64,000 nucleotides of DNA from Paraburkholderia gardini. GTDB taxonomy: Bacteria > Pseudomonadota > Gammaproteobacteria > Burkholderiales > Burkholderiaceae. The stretch covers positions 62,001 through 126,000 of the forward strand of contig NZ_CAJQYY010000020.1 of the NCBI RefSeq assembly GCF_907164575.1, in the 5' to 3' direction. The notes below the pieces were generated by a model that was given only the letters and a program-made list of their open reading frames with translations, had not been told where the DNA came from and ran no database searches. The translations under genes and the position numbers were made by a program. This document shows positions 1 to 6,841 of the stretch, in pieces. Every line of letters starts with the position of its first letter. Positions within the stretch are counted from its first letter, which is position 1.

Positions 1-242
1 CCGACGAAAACACGGGCGAAAAGATCCGCAAGTTTGTCGGCTACCAGCAGGTCACGCCGGGGACGATGTCGGCAGTAGATTATGATTCTGCTGTTGCCGA
101 CCTCGTGTCGTACCTGTCGTGGATGTCCGAACCCACGCAGCAGACGCGCAAACGGCTGGGCGTATGGGTGCTGATGTTCCTCGGCATCCTGAGCTTTTTC
201 GCCTGGCGATTGAACGCCGCGTACTGGAAAGATATCAAATAA
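1..242 (+). CDS. petC: Ubiquinol-cytochrome c reductase, cytochrome c1 subunit (3' part only)
   Basis: Only the last 79 codons are in the window; the first full codon is at position 3. The visible part is the end of the periplasmic domain followed by one membrane anchor (VWVLMFLGILSFFAW) and the short basic tail ending AAYWKDIK. This is the usual C-terminal architecture of cytochrome c1 of the bc1 complex, which passes electrons from the Rieske protein to soluble cytochrome c. The haem-binding part lies upstream and cannot be checked. petC followed by sspA and sspB is a familiar beta-proteobacterial order, which supports the call. Confidence 0.85.
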   Translation, partial: DENTGEKIRKFVGYQQVTPGTMSAVDYDSAVADLVSYLSWMSEPTQQTRKRLGVWVLMFLGILSFFAWRLNAAYWKDIK

Positions 243-273
243 TCACGCCGTGACCGGCGTGGGGCCGGCGCAA

Positions 274-299
274 GGAAAAACCGCGAGGCGGTTTTTTCC
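274..299 (+). terminator. Rho-independent terminator after petC
   Basis: Inverted repeat GGAAAAACCGC / GCGGTTTTTTCC around a GAG loop, with a T-run on the 3' side. It lies between the petC stop and sspA, so sspA probably has its own start of transcription or depends on read-through. Confidence 0.7.
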
Positions 300-334
300 G
301 CGCTGGCCCTTCAGCTTTTTGAGGAAATGTAAAA

Positions 335-946
335 ATGATGGTTCTGTACTCTGGCACGACTTGTCCCTTCTCCCAGCGCTGCCGGCTGGTGTTGTTCGAA
401 AAGGGCATGGACTTCGAGATTCGCGACGTCGACCTGTTCAACAAGCCAGAAGACATCGCGGTGATGAATCCGTATGGTCAGGTGCCGATCCTCGTCGAAC
501 GGGACCTGATTCTGTACGAATCGAACATCATCAACGAGTATATCGACGAGCGCTTCCCGCACCCGCAGCTGATGCCGGCTGATCCGGTGCAACGTGCACG
601 CGCGCGTCTGTTCCTGCTCAACTTCGAGAAGGAACTGTTCGTGCACGTCGGCACGCTGGAAAACGAAAAGGGCAAGGCTGCCGAGAAAAATCACGAAAAG
701 GCGCGTATCGCGATTCGTGACCGTCTGACGCAACTCGCACCGATCTTCCTCAAGAACAAGTACATGCTCGGCGAAGAGTTCTCGATGCTCGACGTGGCGA
801 TCGCGCCGCTGTTGTGGCGTCTGGATCACTACGGCATCGAACTGTCGAAGAACGCCGCACCGCTGATGAAGTACGCCGAACGCATTTTCAGCCGTCCGGC
901 CTATATCGAAGCGCTGACACCTTCGGAAAAGGTGATGCGTCGTTGA
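335..946 (+). CDS. sspA: Stringent starvation protein A
   Basis: A 203-aa protein with an N-terminal glutaredoxin/GST-like thioredoxin fold (MVLYSGTTCPFSQRCRLVLFE, residues 2-22) and a C-terminal all-helical GST domain from about residue 85. SspA-family proteins bind RNA polymerase and alter promoter use during stationary phase, starvation and acid stress; they usually lack GST activity. The TCPFSQ motif and the VPILVERDLILYES segment are typical. The first of two adjacent ATGs is used; the second at 338 is equally possible. It is followed by sspB about 85 bases on, the standard sspAB pair. Confidence 0.93.
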   Translation: MMVLYSGTTCPFSQRCRLVLFEKGMDFEIRDVDLFNKPEDIAVMNPYGQVPILVERDLILYESNIINEYIDERFPHPQLMPADPVQRARARLFLLNFEKELFVHVGTLENEKGKAAEKNHEKARIAIRDRLTQLAPIFLKNKYMLGEEFSMLDVAIAPLLWRLDHYGIELSKNAAPLMKYAERIFSRPAYIEALTPSEKVMRR

Positions 947-1032
947 GTCTGGTTCTGGGGGTGAAAGCGTCGCGCCGTCGTGCTGATTGCGACTGATTAC
1001 GCGACGTCTTTCGTCCGGTACGGGGAATGTTG

Positions 1033-1560
1033 ATGCAAGAGATTTCCACGAAGCCTTACCTGCTGCGCGCGCTGTACGAGTGGTGCACGGATAACGGTTA
1101 CACGCCGCACATCGCGGTACGGGTCGACAACCAGACACGCGTTCCGCGCCAGTTCGTGCGCGACAACGAAATCGTGCTGAACATCAGCTTCGAGGCAACG
1201 AGCCAGTTGCAGATGGGCAATGAGCTTGTCGAGTTCAACGCGCGGTTTTCGGGGAAGTCGCACCGGATCGAAGTGCCGATCGCGAACGTGCTTGCGATCT
1301 ATGCGCGCGAGAACGGGCAGGGCATGGCGTTCCCGGTCGATTCCCCGGGTGGCGAAGCGGCGGATTCCAGCGAAGAAGATGACGCAGGCGCGGCCGTCGA
1401 TGCACCTGTGACGATCGGCGGCAGTACGCCAGCGGCCGTTCCGGCCGGTTCGCGCAATACCTCGACGGCGCAAAAGCCCGACGACGCCGGCGATGCACCG
1501 AAACCCGACGACGATGGCTCAAAAGGTGGCGGCAGAGGTCACCTCAAGGTCGTGAAATGA
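1033..1560 (+). CDS. sspB: ClpXP protease specificity-enhancing factor SspB
   Basis: SspB delivers ssrA-tagged and other substrates to the ClpXP protease. The first ~110 residues form the folded substrate-binding domain (ISTKPYLLRALYEWC near the start). A long acidic and Ala/Pro/Gly-rich linker follows, and the protein ends in GHLKVVK, matching the C-terminal ClpX-binding tail of the family. ATG at 1033 is preferred because GGGGA lies about six bases upstream; an in-frame ATG at 1027 sits directly against that purine run. The linker differs from enteric SspB in length and composition, which is expected, since only the two ends are functionally constrained. Confidence 0.92.
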   Translation: MQEISTKPYLLRALYEWCTDNGYTPHIAVRVDNQTRVPRQFVRDNEIVLNISFEATSQLQMGNELVEFNARFSGKSHRIEVPIANVLAIYARENGQGMAFPVDSPGGEAADSSEEDDAGAAVDAPVTIGGSTPAAVPAGSRNTSTAQKPDDAGDAPKPDDDGSKGGGRGHLKVVK

Positions 1561-1579
1561 AGTAAAATCGCCGTCCGAT

Positions 1580-1655
1580 GCCCCCTTAGCTCATTTGGTA
1601 GAGCACTTGACTTGTAATCATGAGGTGGTCTGTTCGAATCAGACAGGGGGCACCA
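1580..1655 (+). tRNA. tRNA-Thr (anticodon TGT)
   Basis: Complete cloverleaf: acceptor 1580-1586 pairs with 1645-1651, discriminator A1652 and an encoded CCA at 1653-1655. The anticodon loop CTTGTAA (1611-1617) has TGT at 1613-1615 and so reads ACA codons. The T arm GTCTG/CAGAC encloses TTCGAAT. The anticodon stem CTTGA/TCATG contains one T-T mismatch. The gene begins only 19 bases after the sspB stop, so it may be co-transcribed with sspAB and processed out. Confidence 0.96.
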
Positions 1656-1666
1656 ATCGTTTCAGA

Positions 1667-1701
1667 CAAGAAGCCCAGTCGTTCGACTGGGCTTCTTGTT
1701 T
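1667..1701 (+). terminator. Strong intrinsic terminator after tRNA-Thr
   Basis: Perfect 14-bp stem (1667-1680 with 1685-1698), GTTC loop, flanked by TTT. It lies between the tRNA and the 3' end of the convergent XRE gene, so it may serve both strands. Confidence 0.85.
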
Positions 1702-1716
1702 TCTGGCTGACCGCGA

Positions 1717-2040
1717 TCAACGATGGGAATCGAAGTGCTTTGTCAGGCGGCCCCTGGCTTGCGGCGACCGCGTCGCCGTTCGGCCTGGCGCCGTCCGGCG
1801 GACTCCGCGTTTCATGCGGCCGTCAAGACGCACCACGGCACGGCTTCCCATTGCCTCGGCATAACGGGACAGTGTGCGCATGGACGGCAAGGTGTGCCCG
1901 CTCTCCATACGTGCGATGATTGATTGCGTCGTCTGCATCTTTTCAGCCAATTGCTCCTGAGTCAGTCCAGCCCGCACCCGGGCGGAGACAAGCTCACGTG
2001 CAACAGCAGAAGCACTCACCAACGACCTCCGCGCGGGCAT
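1717..2040 (-). CDS. Small XRE-family HTH protein (HigA-like)
   Basis: A 107-aa protein whose residues about 15-70 form a lambda-repressor-type HTH (LTQEQLAEKMQTTQSIIARM, then TLPSMRTLSRYAEAMGSR), the form seen in HigA-type antitoxins and stand-alone regulators. The last 35 residues are unusually rich in Arg and Thr and may add non-specific DNA contact. The reading frame is open further upstream; the ATG at 2040 is chosen because the HTH then begins close to the N terminus, but an ATG at 2187 is possible. No toxin gene is visible next to it. It is divergent from the alcohol dehydrogenase cassette, and whether it controls that cassette is unknown. Confidence 0.6.
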   Translation of the reverse strand: MPARRSLVSASAVARELVSARVRAGLTQEQLAEKMQTTQSIIARMESGHTLPSMRTLSRYAEAMGSRAVVRLDGRMKRGVRRTAPGRTATRSPQARGRLTKHFDSHR

Positions 2041-2352
2041 CCCCCGCCCACGTGAGCTTTCCCTCACGTTTTCGCACTTCGTCCCGCGTCCGCGACCATC
2101 GCAGTCCCCCACTCGTATAACCGGGTAGAAAAGCGGGGCATCATCACCTACGCTTGGTAAGCCGGTTTTCGATAAGAGAGCGCTCATCGGCTCCCCCGTC
2201 TCCGCACACCAGCCCCCTAAAGAAGCAATCCAGTTTTTCGGACGTTTTCGCGACCGAAAGGGTTGTGCCATCCGGCACCCGACACCTCCGCCAAAAGGCG
2301 CAGTGTTGTATTTGCATGCAAATAACCCAGTAGACGAGTCGAGGAGACATCC
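2041..2352. other. Divergent intergenic region between the XRE gene and PQQ-ADH
   Basis: 312 bases with no convincing gene. It holds the 5' region of the XRE gene (which may start further upstream) and the promoter region of the dehydrogenase, including the palindrome listed separately and the ribosome site AGGAG just before 2353. Confidence 0.6.
2309..2324. promoter_or_regulatory. Perfect 16-bp palindrome upstream of PQQ-ADH
   Basis: TATTTGCATGCAAATA reads identically on both strands, is AT-rich in a GC-rich setting, and ends 28 bases before the dehydrogenase ATG. The position suits a repressor or activator site; the cognate protein is unknown. Confidence 0.5.
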
Positions 2353-4092
2353 ATGCATCCATCCCGCCATACAAGGTCGCTTTGCGTCTCACTTGCGCTG
2401 ACGATCGGCGCAATGGCACCCGCCGCAACATTCGCCGCCGACGAAGTCCAGAACAGCGCGACGACCACCAGCACGCCCATGCCGGACGTTCTTCGACCCG
2501 TCAGCCAGCAGCAGCTCGACGCGGCCAACACGCACGCGGGCGACTGGATTCATTCAAACGGTTCGTACGCGCAGACGCGCTATTACCCCGGCACGCAGAT
2601 CAACACGACGAACGTCTCGAAGCTGAAGCCCGTTTTCATTTTCCAGACCGCCGTGAACGAATCGATGGAAACCGCGCCGATCGTCTCGAACGGCATCATG
2701 TTCGTGACGACATCGTTCAACCACGTGTATGCCGTCGATGCCGTGACCGGCAAGGAGTACTGGCATTACAAGCACAAGATGGGTCCGGTTACGACGTTCT
2801 GCTGCGGGCCGAATAACCGCGGCGTCGCGATCTCGGGTGATCGTCTCTTCATGGGCACGCTCGATTCGAAGCTCGTCGCGCTCGATGCGAAGACCGGCAA
2901 CCTGCTGTGGGAAACGCAGATTGCCGATCCCGAAGAAGGCTACTCGGAAACGATGGCGCCGACCGTCGTCGAAGACAAGGTGCTGATTGGCACGAACGGC
3001 GGCGAGTACGGCATTCGCGGTTTCGTGAAAGCGTTCGATGCCGCCACCGGCAAGCTGATCTGGACCTTCTACACGATTCCCGACAAAGGCCAGGAAGGCG
3101 TCTGGGCCACCGACGACGCGACCGGTCGCAACATGAAGCGCGACATCGCCGCGGAACAGAAGCAGCTGGCCGACAAGGGCGGCGACTTCTACAAGACGCT
3201 CGGCGGCGGCGTGTGGATGACGCCGGCGGTCGACCGGGCGTCGCGTACGGTGTATTTCGTGGTCGGCAATCCGTCGCCTGACCTGTACGGCGCGATCCGT
3301 CCGGGAGACAACCTGTACACCGATTCGCTCGTCGCGGTGAATCTCGATACCGGCGAATACAAATGGCACTTTCAGTACATCGCGCATGACGTCTGGGACA
3401 TGGACGCCGTGAGCCCGCCGATCCTCGTCGACGTCCGTGACAAGAACGGCCACATGGTGCCGGGCATCCTTCACGGCGGCAAAACCGGCCACATCTACGT
3501 GAACGATCGCCGCACCGGCAAGCTGATCCGTTTCTCGAAGGCGATGATTCCGCAGGAAGACATGTGGACGCTGCCGACGTCGACCGGTGCGCGGATGTTG
3601 CCGGGCGCGAACGGCGGCGTCGAATGGTCGCCGATGGCATTCAGCCCGAAGACGCGGCTCGCGTACGCCGCGAACCTGCATCAACCGATGACGTATCAGG
3701 TCGAAGACGTCGCGTATCCGGGCGGCAGCAAGCTGTGGCTCGGCGGCGCCTTCAAGACGATTCCGACCGAAGCGCAGTGGGGCAAGCTGTCCGCGGTGAA
3801 CGTCGATACGGGCAAGATCGCGTGGGACTTCAAGACCGATCAGCCGCTGATCGGCGGCGTGCTCGCGACAGCCGGCAATCTCGTGTTCAACGGCGAAGGC
3901 AACGGACTCTTCCGCGCGTTCGACGCGGCAACGGGCAAGAAGCTCTGGGAATTCCAGTGCGGCGCAGGTGTGAACGCACCGGCGGTCTCGTACACCGTAC
4001 ACGGCAAGCAGTACGTCGCCGTCGCCGCGGGCGGCAATACGCAACTCGACTTCAAGCGGGGTAATTCCGTCATCGTGTTCGCGTTGCAGTGA
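2353..4092 (+). CDS. PQQ-dependent alcohol dehydrogenase, probable lanthanide type
   Basis: A 579-aa quinoprotein with a signal peptide (cut near ATFAADE) and an eight-bladed propeller. Visible active-site features: vicinal cysteines C150-C151 (FCCGPNN), metal ligands E218 (GGEYGIRG) and N306 (VVGNPSPD), and catalytic D349 in HDVWDMD. D351, two residues after the catalytic Asp, is the extra acidic ligand found in XoxF and PedH-type lanthanide enzymes; calcium enzymes carry Ala or Ser there. There is no C-terminal haem domain, so electrons must leave through a separate cytochrome, which is encoded next. It probably oxidises a primary alcohol or aldehyde in the periplasm; the substrate cannot be read from sequence. 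A good AGGAG lies before the ATG. Confidence 0.88.
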   Translation: MHPSRHTRSLCVSLALTIGAMAPAATFAADEVQNSATTTSTPMPDVLRPVSQQQLDAANTHAGDWIHSNGSYAQTRYYPGTQINTTNVSKLKPVFIFQTAVNESMETAPIVSNGIMFVTTSFNHVYAVDAVTGKEYWHYKHKMGPVTTFCCGPNNRGVAISGDRLFMGTLDSKLVALDAKTGNLLWETQIADPEEGYSETMAPTVVEDKVLIGTNGGEYGIRGFVKAFDAATGKLIWTFYTIPDKGQEGVWATDDATGRNMKRDIAAEQKQLADKGGDFYKTLGGGVWMTPAVDRASRTVYFVVGNPSPDLYGAIRPGDNLYTDSLVAVNLDTGEYKWHFQYIAHDVWDMDAVSPPILVDVRDKNGHMVPGILHGGKTGHIYVNDRRTGKLIRFSKAMIPQEDMWTLPTSTGARMLPGANGGVEWSPMAFSPKTRLAYAANLHQPMTYQVEDVAYPGGSKLWLGGAFKTIPTEAQWGKLSAVNVDTGKIAWDFKTDQPLIGGVLATAGNLVFNGEGNGLFRAFDAATGKKLWEFQCGAGVNAPAVSYTVHGKQYVAVAAGGNTQLDFKRGNSVIVFALQ

Positions 4093-4724
4093 CGCGCATG
4101 GTGATCGCTATCGCAGTGATCCGCCCACGCCGCCTTCCCTGGCGCGCGTGGGCCGCCGCGTTGATGGTGTGCGCCGGCCTCGGAAGCGCACTGCCCGGTG
4201 TCGCGCATGCCGACGCCGAAGCCGGCCAGGCGAAGGCGCAGGTTTGCGCGGCGTGTCACGGGCCGATGGGCAATTCGACGAGCCCGGATTACCCGATTCT
4301 CGCGGGGCAAAGCGCGCGCTATATCTATCTCGAACTGCGCGACTTCAAGGAGGGACGCCGCTCGGACCCGCGCATGTCGCCGATGGCGGCGAACCTGTCG
4401 CGCGAGGACATGCAGGACCTCGCCGACTATTTTGCCGCGCAGAAGCCGGTGGCGGTGCCCTACAAGGCTGATCCGGTGCGTGTCGAAGCGGGGCGTCGCA
4501 AGACGGCCGAGGTGCTGTGCACGATGTGCCATCTGGGCGGTTTCACCGGGCAGAACGAGATTCCGCGTGTCGCCGGGCAGCAGTATGCGTACATCGTCAA
4601 ACAGTTGCAGGACTTCCGCGAACGTCGGCGCACGAACGATGCCGGCAACATGACGAGCGTCACGAAAGGCCTGACGGACGACGACATCATGAATCTGGCA
4701 GCGTACATCGCGAACCTGCAGTAA
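4089..4724 (+). CDS. Dihaem c-type cytochrome (c4-like), likely ADH electron acceptor
   Basis: About 210 aa with an N-terminal signal (LMVCAGLGSALPGVAHA) and two haem-c sites: CAACH (residues 53-57) and CTMCH (144-148), each followed by a candidate Met axial ligand (MSPMAANLS; MTSVTKGL). Two tandem class I domains resemble cytochrome c4. The GTG at 4089 overlaps the stop of the dehydrogenase; an ATG at 4098 is the alternative. Such tight coupling implies one transcript and a shared role: taking electrons from reduced PQQ in the periplasm to the oxidases. Confidence 0.88.
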   Translation: MTRMVIAIAVIRPRRLPWRAWAAALMVCAGLGSALPGVAHADAEAGQAKAQVCAACHGPMGNSTSPDYPILAGQSARYIYLELRDFKEGRRSDPRMSPMAANLSREDMQDLADYFAAQKPVAVPYKADPVRVEAGRRKTAEVLCTMCHLGGFTGQNEIPRVAGQQYAYIVKQLQDFRERRRTNDAGNMTSVTKGLTDDDIMNLAAYIANLQ

Positions 4725-4790
4725 CGCGCGTGCGGATGAAAATGACGGTCGCCACACAATCGATACAGCGCTTCGAGGGGAGACACGACG

Positions 4791-5471
4791 ATGAAAAGAA
4801 CGCAGCGTGCGTGGACGGCGGTGGGTGCCGCGGTGATGGCGATCGCGCTCGGCGGCGCGCCTGCGCAGAGCGTCGCCGATGACGACGTGGGGATCAACCA
4901 GCAATTGCTGAACGCAGCGCGAAGCGGCGACGAAGCCGGCGTGAACGCTGCGCTTGCCGCCGGGGCGTCGACGGGTTCGCGCAACCGGATCGGCGATACT
5001 GCGTTGATCACGGCCTGCAAGAAAGGCTCGCTCAATATGGCGCGCACGTTGATCGATCACGGCGCGAACGCGAACCAGGCCGATGTCTCCGGCATTACGC
5101 CGCTGATGGCCGCTGCGTATGGCGGCTCCGACGCAATCGTGAAGCTGCTGCTGGACCACAAGGCGGACACGGCGGCCGCCGACCGCATCGGCAAAACCGC
5201 GATGGAATATGCCGCCGGTCAGGGCGCAACGGCGGTGGTGCAGCTGCTGCTCGATGCGGGGGTCGACGTCAACCGTCTCTACAAGAACGATCTCACGGCA
5301 TTGATGTGGGCGGCGGGCTACGATCGCGCGGACACCATCCAGCTGTTGCTCGCCCGTGGCGCCAATCCGGCGCTGCGCGACAATCGCGGACTGACTGCGC
5401 AGGATATCGCGATGCAGACGCATTCGACGCATGCGGCGACGCTGCTGCCCGCGCGCGCCCCTGGGGGGTGA
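4791..5471 (+). CDS. Periplasmic ankyrin-repeat protein
   Basis: A 226-aa protein with a signal peptide (cut near AQSVADD) and about five ankyrin repeats covering residues 37-210, with recognisable cores such as GITPLMAAAYGGSDAIVKLLLDHKAD and DLTALMWAAGYDRADTIQLLL. Ankyrin arrays bind other proteins; exported bacterial members have been linked to protection or assembly of redox proteins, but no specific function is shown here. It lies 66 bases after the cytochrome with its own GGGGAGA ribosome site, so it is probably the third gene of the alcohol-oxidation operon. The functional link to the dehydrogenase is inferred from position only. Confidence 0.85.
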   Translation: MKRTQRAWTAVGAAVMAIALGGAPAQSVADDDVGINQQLLNAARSGDEAGVNAALAAGASTGSRNRIGDTALITACKKGSLNMARTLIDHGANANQADVSGITPLMAAAYGGSDAIVKLLLDHKADTAAADRIGKTAMEYAAGQGATAVVQLLLDAGVDVNRLYKNDLTALMWAAGYDRADTIQLLLARGANPALRDNRGLTAQDIAMQTHSTHAATLLPARAPGG

Positions 5472-5655
5472 TGAGGCGCGCTCGTGCGCGTCAGCGGAAA
5501 TACACGTGCGACGCGCCATGCAAAATCCGTCACACGCGGAAATACAGGAAGACGTGCGTCCAGGTGAGCGGTACTATCGCGCCAAAGCTGTGAGCGGCCG
5601 TGCCGCTGCCGGCGCAGACCGTATCGCGGCCGCCCCGTTTCTTCCTCGCGTACTC

Positions 5656-6780
5656 ATGACCACTTCCGCCACGATCACCCTTCCCGAAGACGACGGCCCG
5701 CGCGCCGTCCTCTGGCGTTCAGAGACGGCCGTGCCGCCGCCAAAGCGTGTGACCATCGCCGATGATCGTCTTACCGCCGATGCCGCTTATCGTCTTGCGT
5801 GCGAAGGCACGGCGCTGCTCTATCGCGGCGACTTCCAGAACGCGCGTCAGCTGTTGCAGGCGATGACGCGGCGGGTCGAACGCAATCCGCGCAAGACGGC
5901 GACTTCGCTGAAAGAAGCGTTCAATTTCCATCGTCAGACGCAGTCGCAACGCGCGCGCGTTCTCGGCATGGTGCTGATTCCGCTGGACGGCGATTACACG
6001 ATCCCGCTGCGGCGCGCGCCGGAAGTGCGCGAGGCGTGCACCGAGACGTACGGTGCGGCGACCGGCGAGCCTTCGGTGGTATCGCTGCGTGAACTGCTCG
6101 GCCTGATCGGCGCGCATGAATGGCGCAAGAAGGGTGTCGAGATTCCCGTGCTCGCGGATCGCATCCATCCGCATTACGGCGTGTTCTCGCCGGTGCGCGG
6201 CGAGTATGTGGATCTCGTTGCGCGTACGCCGTTGCCAACGCTTGAAAAGGCATTCGACATCGGCACCGGTACCGGTGTGCTGGCCGCGCTGCTGGCAAAA
6301 CGCGGCGTGAAGAAGATCGTCGCGACCGATCAGGATCCGCGCGCGCTCGTGTGCGCCACCGAAAACCTCGCGCGGATGGGTTACGACGCTCAGGTCAAGG
6401 TGGTACAGGCCGATCTGTTTCCCGAAGGCCGCGCGCCGCTCGTGATCTGCAATCCGCCGTGGGTGCCGGCGCGGCCCGCATCGCCGGTCGAATATGCCGT
6501 GTTCGATCCGGACAGCCGCATGCTGCTTGGCTTCCTGAACGGCCTCGCGGCGCATCTCTCGCCAGACGGCGAAGGCTGGCTGATCCTGTCCGACTTCGCC
6601 GAGCATCTTGGCTTGCGCTCGCGCGAAAGCCTGCTCGCGGCGATCGATCAGGCTGGGTTGAAGCTCGTCGGACGTGAGGACATCAAGCCGCGTCATCCGA
6701 AGTCGACCGATGCGAACGATCCGCTGCACGCGGCGCGCGTGAAAGAGGTGACGTCGTTGTGGCGTCTGCAGGCGCGCTGA
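5656..6780 (+). CDS. Class I SAM-dependent methyltransferase (PrmC/RlmF-like, NPPW motif)
   Basis: A 374-aa protein. The C-terminal half is a Rossmann methyltransferase: SAM loop FDIGTGTGVLAALL (200-213), acidic motif VATDQDP, and catalytic NPPW at 266-269. NPPY/W motifs occur in enzymes that methylate planar amide or base nitrogens such as glutamine of release factors, adenine or guanine. The N-terminal ~180 residues are a separate domain not recognised. ATG at 5656 was chosen because the upstream in-frame extension is low-complexity and non-conserved in appearance. The substrate is unknown. It differs from the true PrmC at 24944. Confidence 0.8.
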   Translation: MTTSATITLPEDDGPRAVLWRSETAVPPPKRVTIADDRLTADAAYRLACEGTALLYRGDFQNARQLLQAMTRRVERNPRKTATSLKEAFNFHRQTQSQRARVLGMVLIPLDGDYTIPLRRAPEVREACTETYGAATGEPSVVSLRELLGLIGAHEWRKKGVEIPVLADRIHPHYGVFSPVRGEYVDLVARTPLPTLEKAFDIGTGTGVLAALLAKRGVKKIVATDQDPRALVCATENLARMGYDAQVKVVQADLFPEGRAPLVICNPPWVPARPASPVEYAVFDPDSRMLLGFLNGLAAHLSPDGEGWLILSDFAEHLGLRSRESLLAAIDQAGLKLVGREDIKPRHPKSTDANDPLHAARVKEVTSLWRLQAR

Positions 6781-6841
6781 GATTCAGCGTAGTGACGCCG
6801 GTTGTTATCCCCAACCCGAACGCCGGTCCTAACCCCGAACC

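Noticed and set aside
2554..4044. 496-aa open frame antisense to the PQQ dehydrogenase
   Set aside because: Arg/His/Ala-rich shadow of a GC-rich gene; no motifs, and the plus-strand protein has intact active-site residues.
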